From positions 1 through 25,650 of the forward strand of contig NZ_DASZGI010000359.1 of the NCBI RefSeq assembly GCF_035938995.1: a DNA stretch of 25,650 nucleotides, read 5' to 3'. This DNA comes from DASZGI01 sp035938995. GTDB lineage: Bacteria > Actinomycetota > Actinomycetes > Streptomycetales > Catenulisporaceae. A program made the translations under genes and the position numbers. This document shows positions 24,599-25,650 of the stretch, in pieces (the stretch's first letter is position 1; each line of letters starts with the position of its first letter). Below the pieces are notes generated by a model. The model was not told the DNA's origin. It saw only the letters and a program-made list of their open reading frames with translations, and made no database searches.

Positions 24599-24999
24599 CC
24601 GAAGGGGTCCGTAAAGCCTCCCTGTCGGTGTACGCCCCAGGGCACGCGGTGGTCCTCGATGCTCGCTCCCGCAGTCGCGCCAGCAGTGACGGCGCGCTGG
24701 ATGAAGTCGTCGGGGTCGTCGGTGAACACCTCGATGCGGGTGCTTGTAACGCCTGCTCGGCCGGGACTGGTCTCTGTGGGGTTGTTCGGATTGACTTCGT
24801 GCAGGAAGAACGGGGCGCCGTTGATCTCCAGGCCGGCCACGCCGTCCAGGTTTCAGAGTTCGGTGGCGCCGAGGGCGGTTGTGTACCAGGCGACCGCTGC
24901 GGTCGCGTCTGGGACGATGACCATCACCGAGATCACGGGTGGCGAAGCGGGCGACCCGATGCCTGATGGGCGGGGACTATGTTCTGATTCCACGGTCAT
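24547..24999 (-). pseudogene. VOC/glyoxalase-like gene interrupted by an in-frame TGA
   Basis: Read leftward, the N-terminal part VISVMVIVPDATAAVAWYTT then ALGATEL meets TGA (24855-24853). The same frame continues NLDGVAGLEINGAPFFLHEV and ends with HRQGGFTDPFGHTRSVGD and RSPLQRYPR. Together these form one vicinal-oxygen-chelate fold protein of about 150 residues, with the usual metal-site region HEVN. As I recall the family, ATEL is followed by W, so TGG to TGA is a single-base nonsense change. A second likely change is R for W in FGHTWSVG. No downstream start with a good ribosome binding site rescues it. The start at 24999 is uncertain. It follows the MarR gene in the same direction and was probably controlled by it. 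Confidence 0.75.
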
Positions 25000-25143
25000 C
25001 TGCACAGCATGCCGCACACACCGCTGCCGCGCTGAGAGGTCTACACCGAGTCGGATGGCCACAGTTCACGGCACCTGACTCTCCCGGGACGAACCATGGC
25101 CCACACAGATTTTCGGCGTTGAAGCCGCGCCGTGGCTCAGGGC

Positions 25144-25599
25144 TTATTCAAGCGACTCGGCGATGGCAATCACCGCTCTGGAGAAGCAGGGCAGGGTGGC
25201 CCGGTCGACGTGGTCGAGTACGCGGGTGCGGACGCTGCGCAGGTGAACCGGGTAGGCCCGCTGTAGCGCTGCCAGGCCCTCTTCCGTCAGGGCCACGTCG
25301 AAGCCGCGGCCGTCTGTGGCGTTGCGCTCCTTGGTCACCAACTGGTCGGCGATGAGTTCGTTGACCAGCCGGGTGGTTCGGCTCCCTGACAGGTAAGCGC
25401 GGTTGGCCAACTCGGTCATCCGCAGTGCCCGGCCGGGGGCCTCGGATAGGTGCAGGAGAATGCTGTAGGCACTGAGCGACACGTGCGCGCCGCGCTGCAG
25501 GTCCTCATCCAGAAGCCGCGGCGCCGCAACAAAGAAGCGGGCGAGGGCGCGCCAGGTCGGTTCCTCGATGGCGTCCAGGGGGGTCAGTTCCTCGGGCAT
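25144..25599 (-). CDS. MarR-family transcriptional regulator
   Basis: A 151-residue winged-helix regulator. Helical dimerisation segments flank the DNA-binding domain: SLSAYSILLHLSEAPGRALR, MTELANRAYLSGSRTTRLVN (recognition helix), LIADQLVTKERNATDGRGFD (wing) and VALTEEGLAALQRAYPVHL. MarR proteins are usually dimeric repressors released by small phenolic or other ligands. The ATG at 25599 fits the family's N-terminus; its ribosome binding site is weak. A perfect palindrome 13-29 bp upstream suggests autoregulation. The broken VOC gene lies 144 bp downstream in the same direction and may have been its target. The ligand is unknown. Confidence 0.9.
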   Translation of the reverse strand: MPEELTPLDAIEEPTWRALARFFVAAPRLLDEDLQRGAHVSLSAYSILLHLSEAPGRALRMTELANRAYLSGSRTTRLVNELIADQLVTKERNATDGRGFDVALTEEGLAALQRAYPVHLRSVRTRVLDHVDRATLPCFSRAVIAIAESLE

Positions 25600-25611
25600 T
25601 GGCCTAGCTTA

Positions 25612-25628
25612 TTTGCTCGCGCAGCAAA
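25612..25628. promoter_or_regulatory. Palindromic candidate MarR operator
   Basis: TTTGCTCGCGCAGCAAA is a perfect 6-bp inverted repeat (TTTGCT/AGCAAA) around CGCGC, lying 13-29 bp before the MarR start codon. It is AT-rich at its ends in an otherwise GC-rich region. Position and symmetry fit an autoregulatory operator. Confidence 0.5.
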
Positions 25629-25650
25629 ATACGGGAGTTGCCTTCCGGCG

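Overview
The window is GC-rich throughout, uses GTG starts often, and carries families typical of filamentous actinomycetes: a SARP-type regulator, a large LuxR (LAL) regulator, a SigK/RskA pair, Tat- and Sec-exported proteins, and a type I polyketide synthase. I infer a Streptomyces-like or related high-GC actinomycete. No tRNA, rRNA, CRISPR array or intact mobile element was seen.

Layout. Positions 1-69 hold the first codons of a leftward secreted protein, preceded by a promoter that contains a DasR-like (chitin/GlcNAc control) site. Positions 451-3828 (minus) encode an XRE-SARP-BTAD-NB-ARC-TPR regulator, which faces a secreted ricin-type lectin (4170-4754) with a strong terminator. Positions 4999-8736 (minus) form a regulon-like block: ECF sigma K and its membrane anti-sigma RskA, overlapping by 4 bp, then a small Tat-exported protein, a DUF4331 protein and a 101-residue protein. 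A SigK-like promoter sits in front of the Tat gene.

The centre (9317-17634) is a compact polyketide locus. One 2479-residue PKS has the order KS-AT-DH-cMT-(pseudo-KR)-ER-KR-ACP, with every catalytic motif present and no loading module or terminal thioesterase. It is followed by a type II thioesterase, across a 13-bp tandem repeat. A LAL regulator (18210-20933) follows a terminator and is the likely pathway activator. This is the highly reducing, single-module layout best known from fungi, and it predicts a reduced, C-methylated chain made iteratively or by one extension. It is the most notable system in the window.

Downstream come an unknown 141-residue protein, a possible 36-residue ORF coupled to a STAS protein whose phosphorylation-site segment is replaced by four alanines, and a secreted seven-bladed propeller protein with its own terminator. 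The right end is a decay zone: an IS110-type transposase remnant, a 3'-truncated secreted protein and a VOC/glyoxalase-like gene broken by an in-frame TGA. It ends with a MarR regulator that has a perfect palindrome just upstream.
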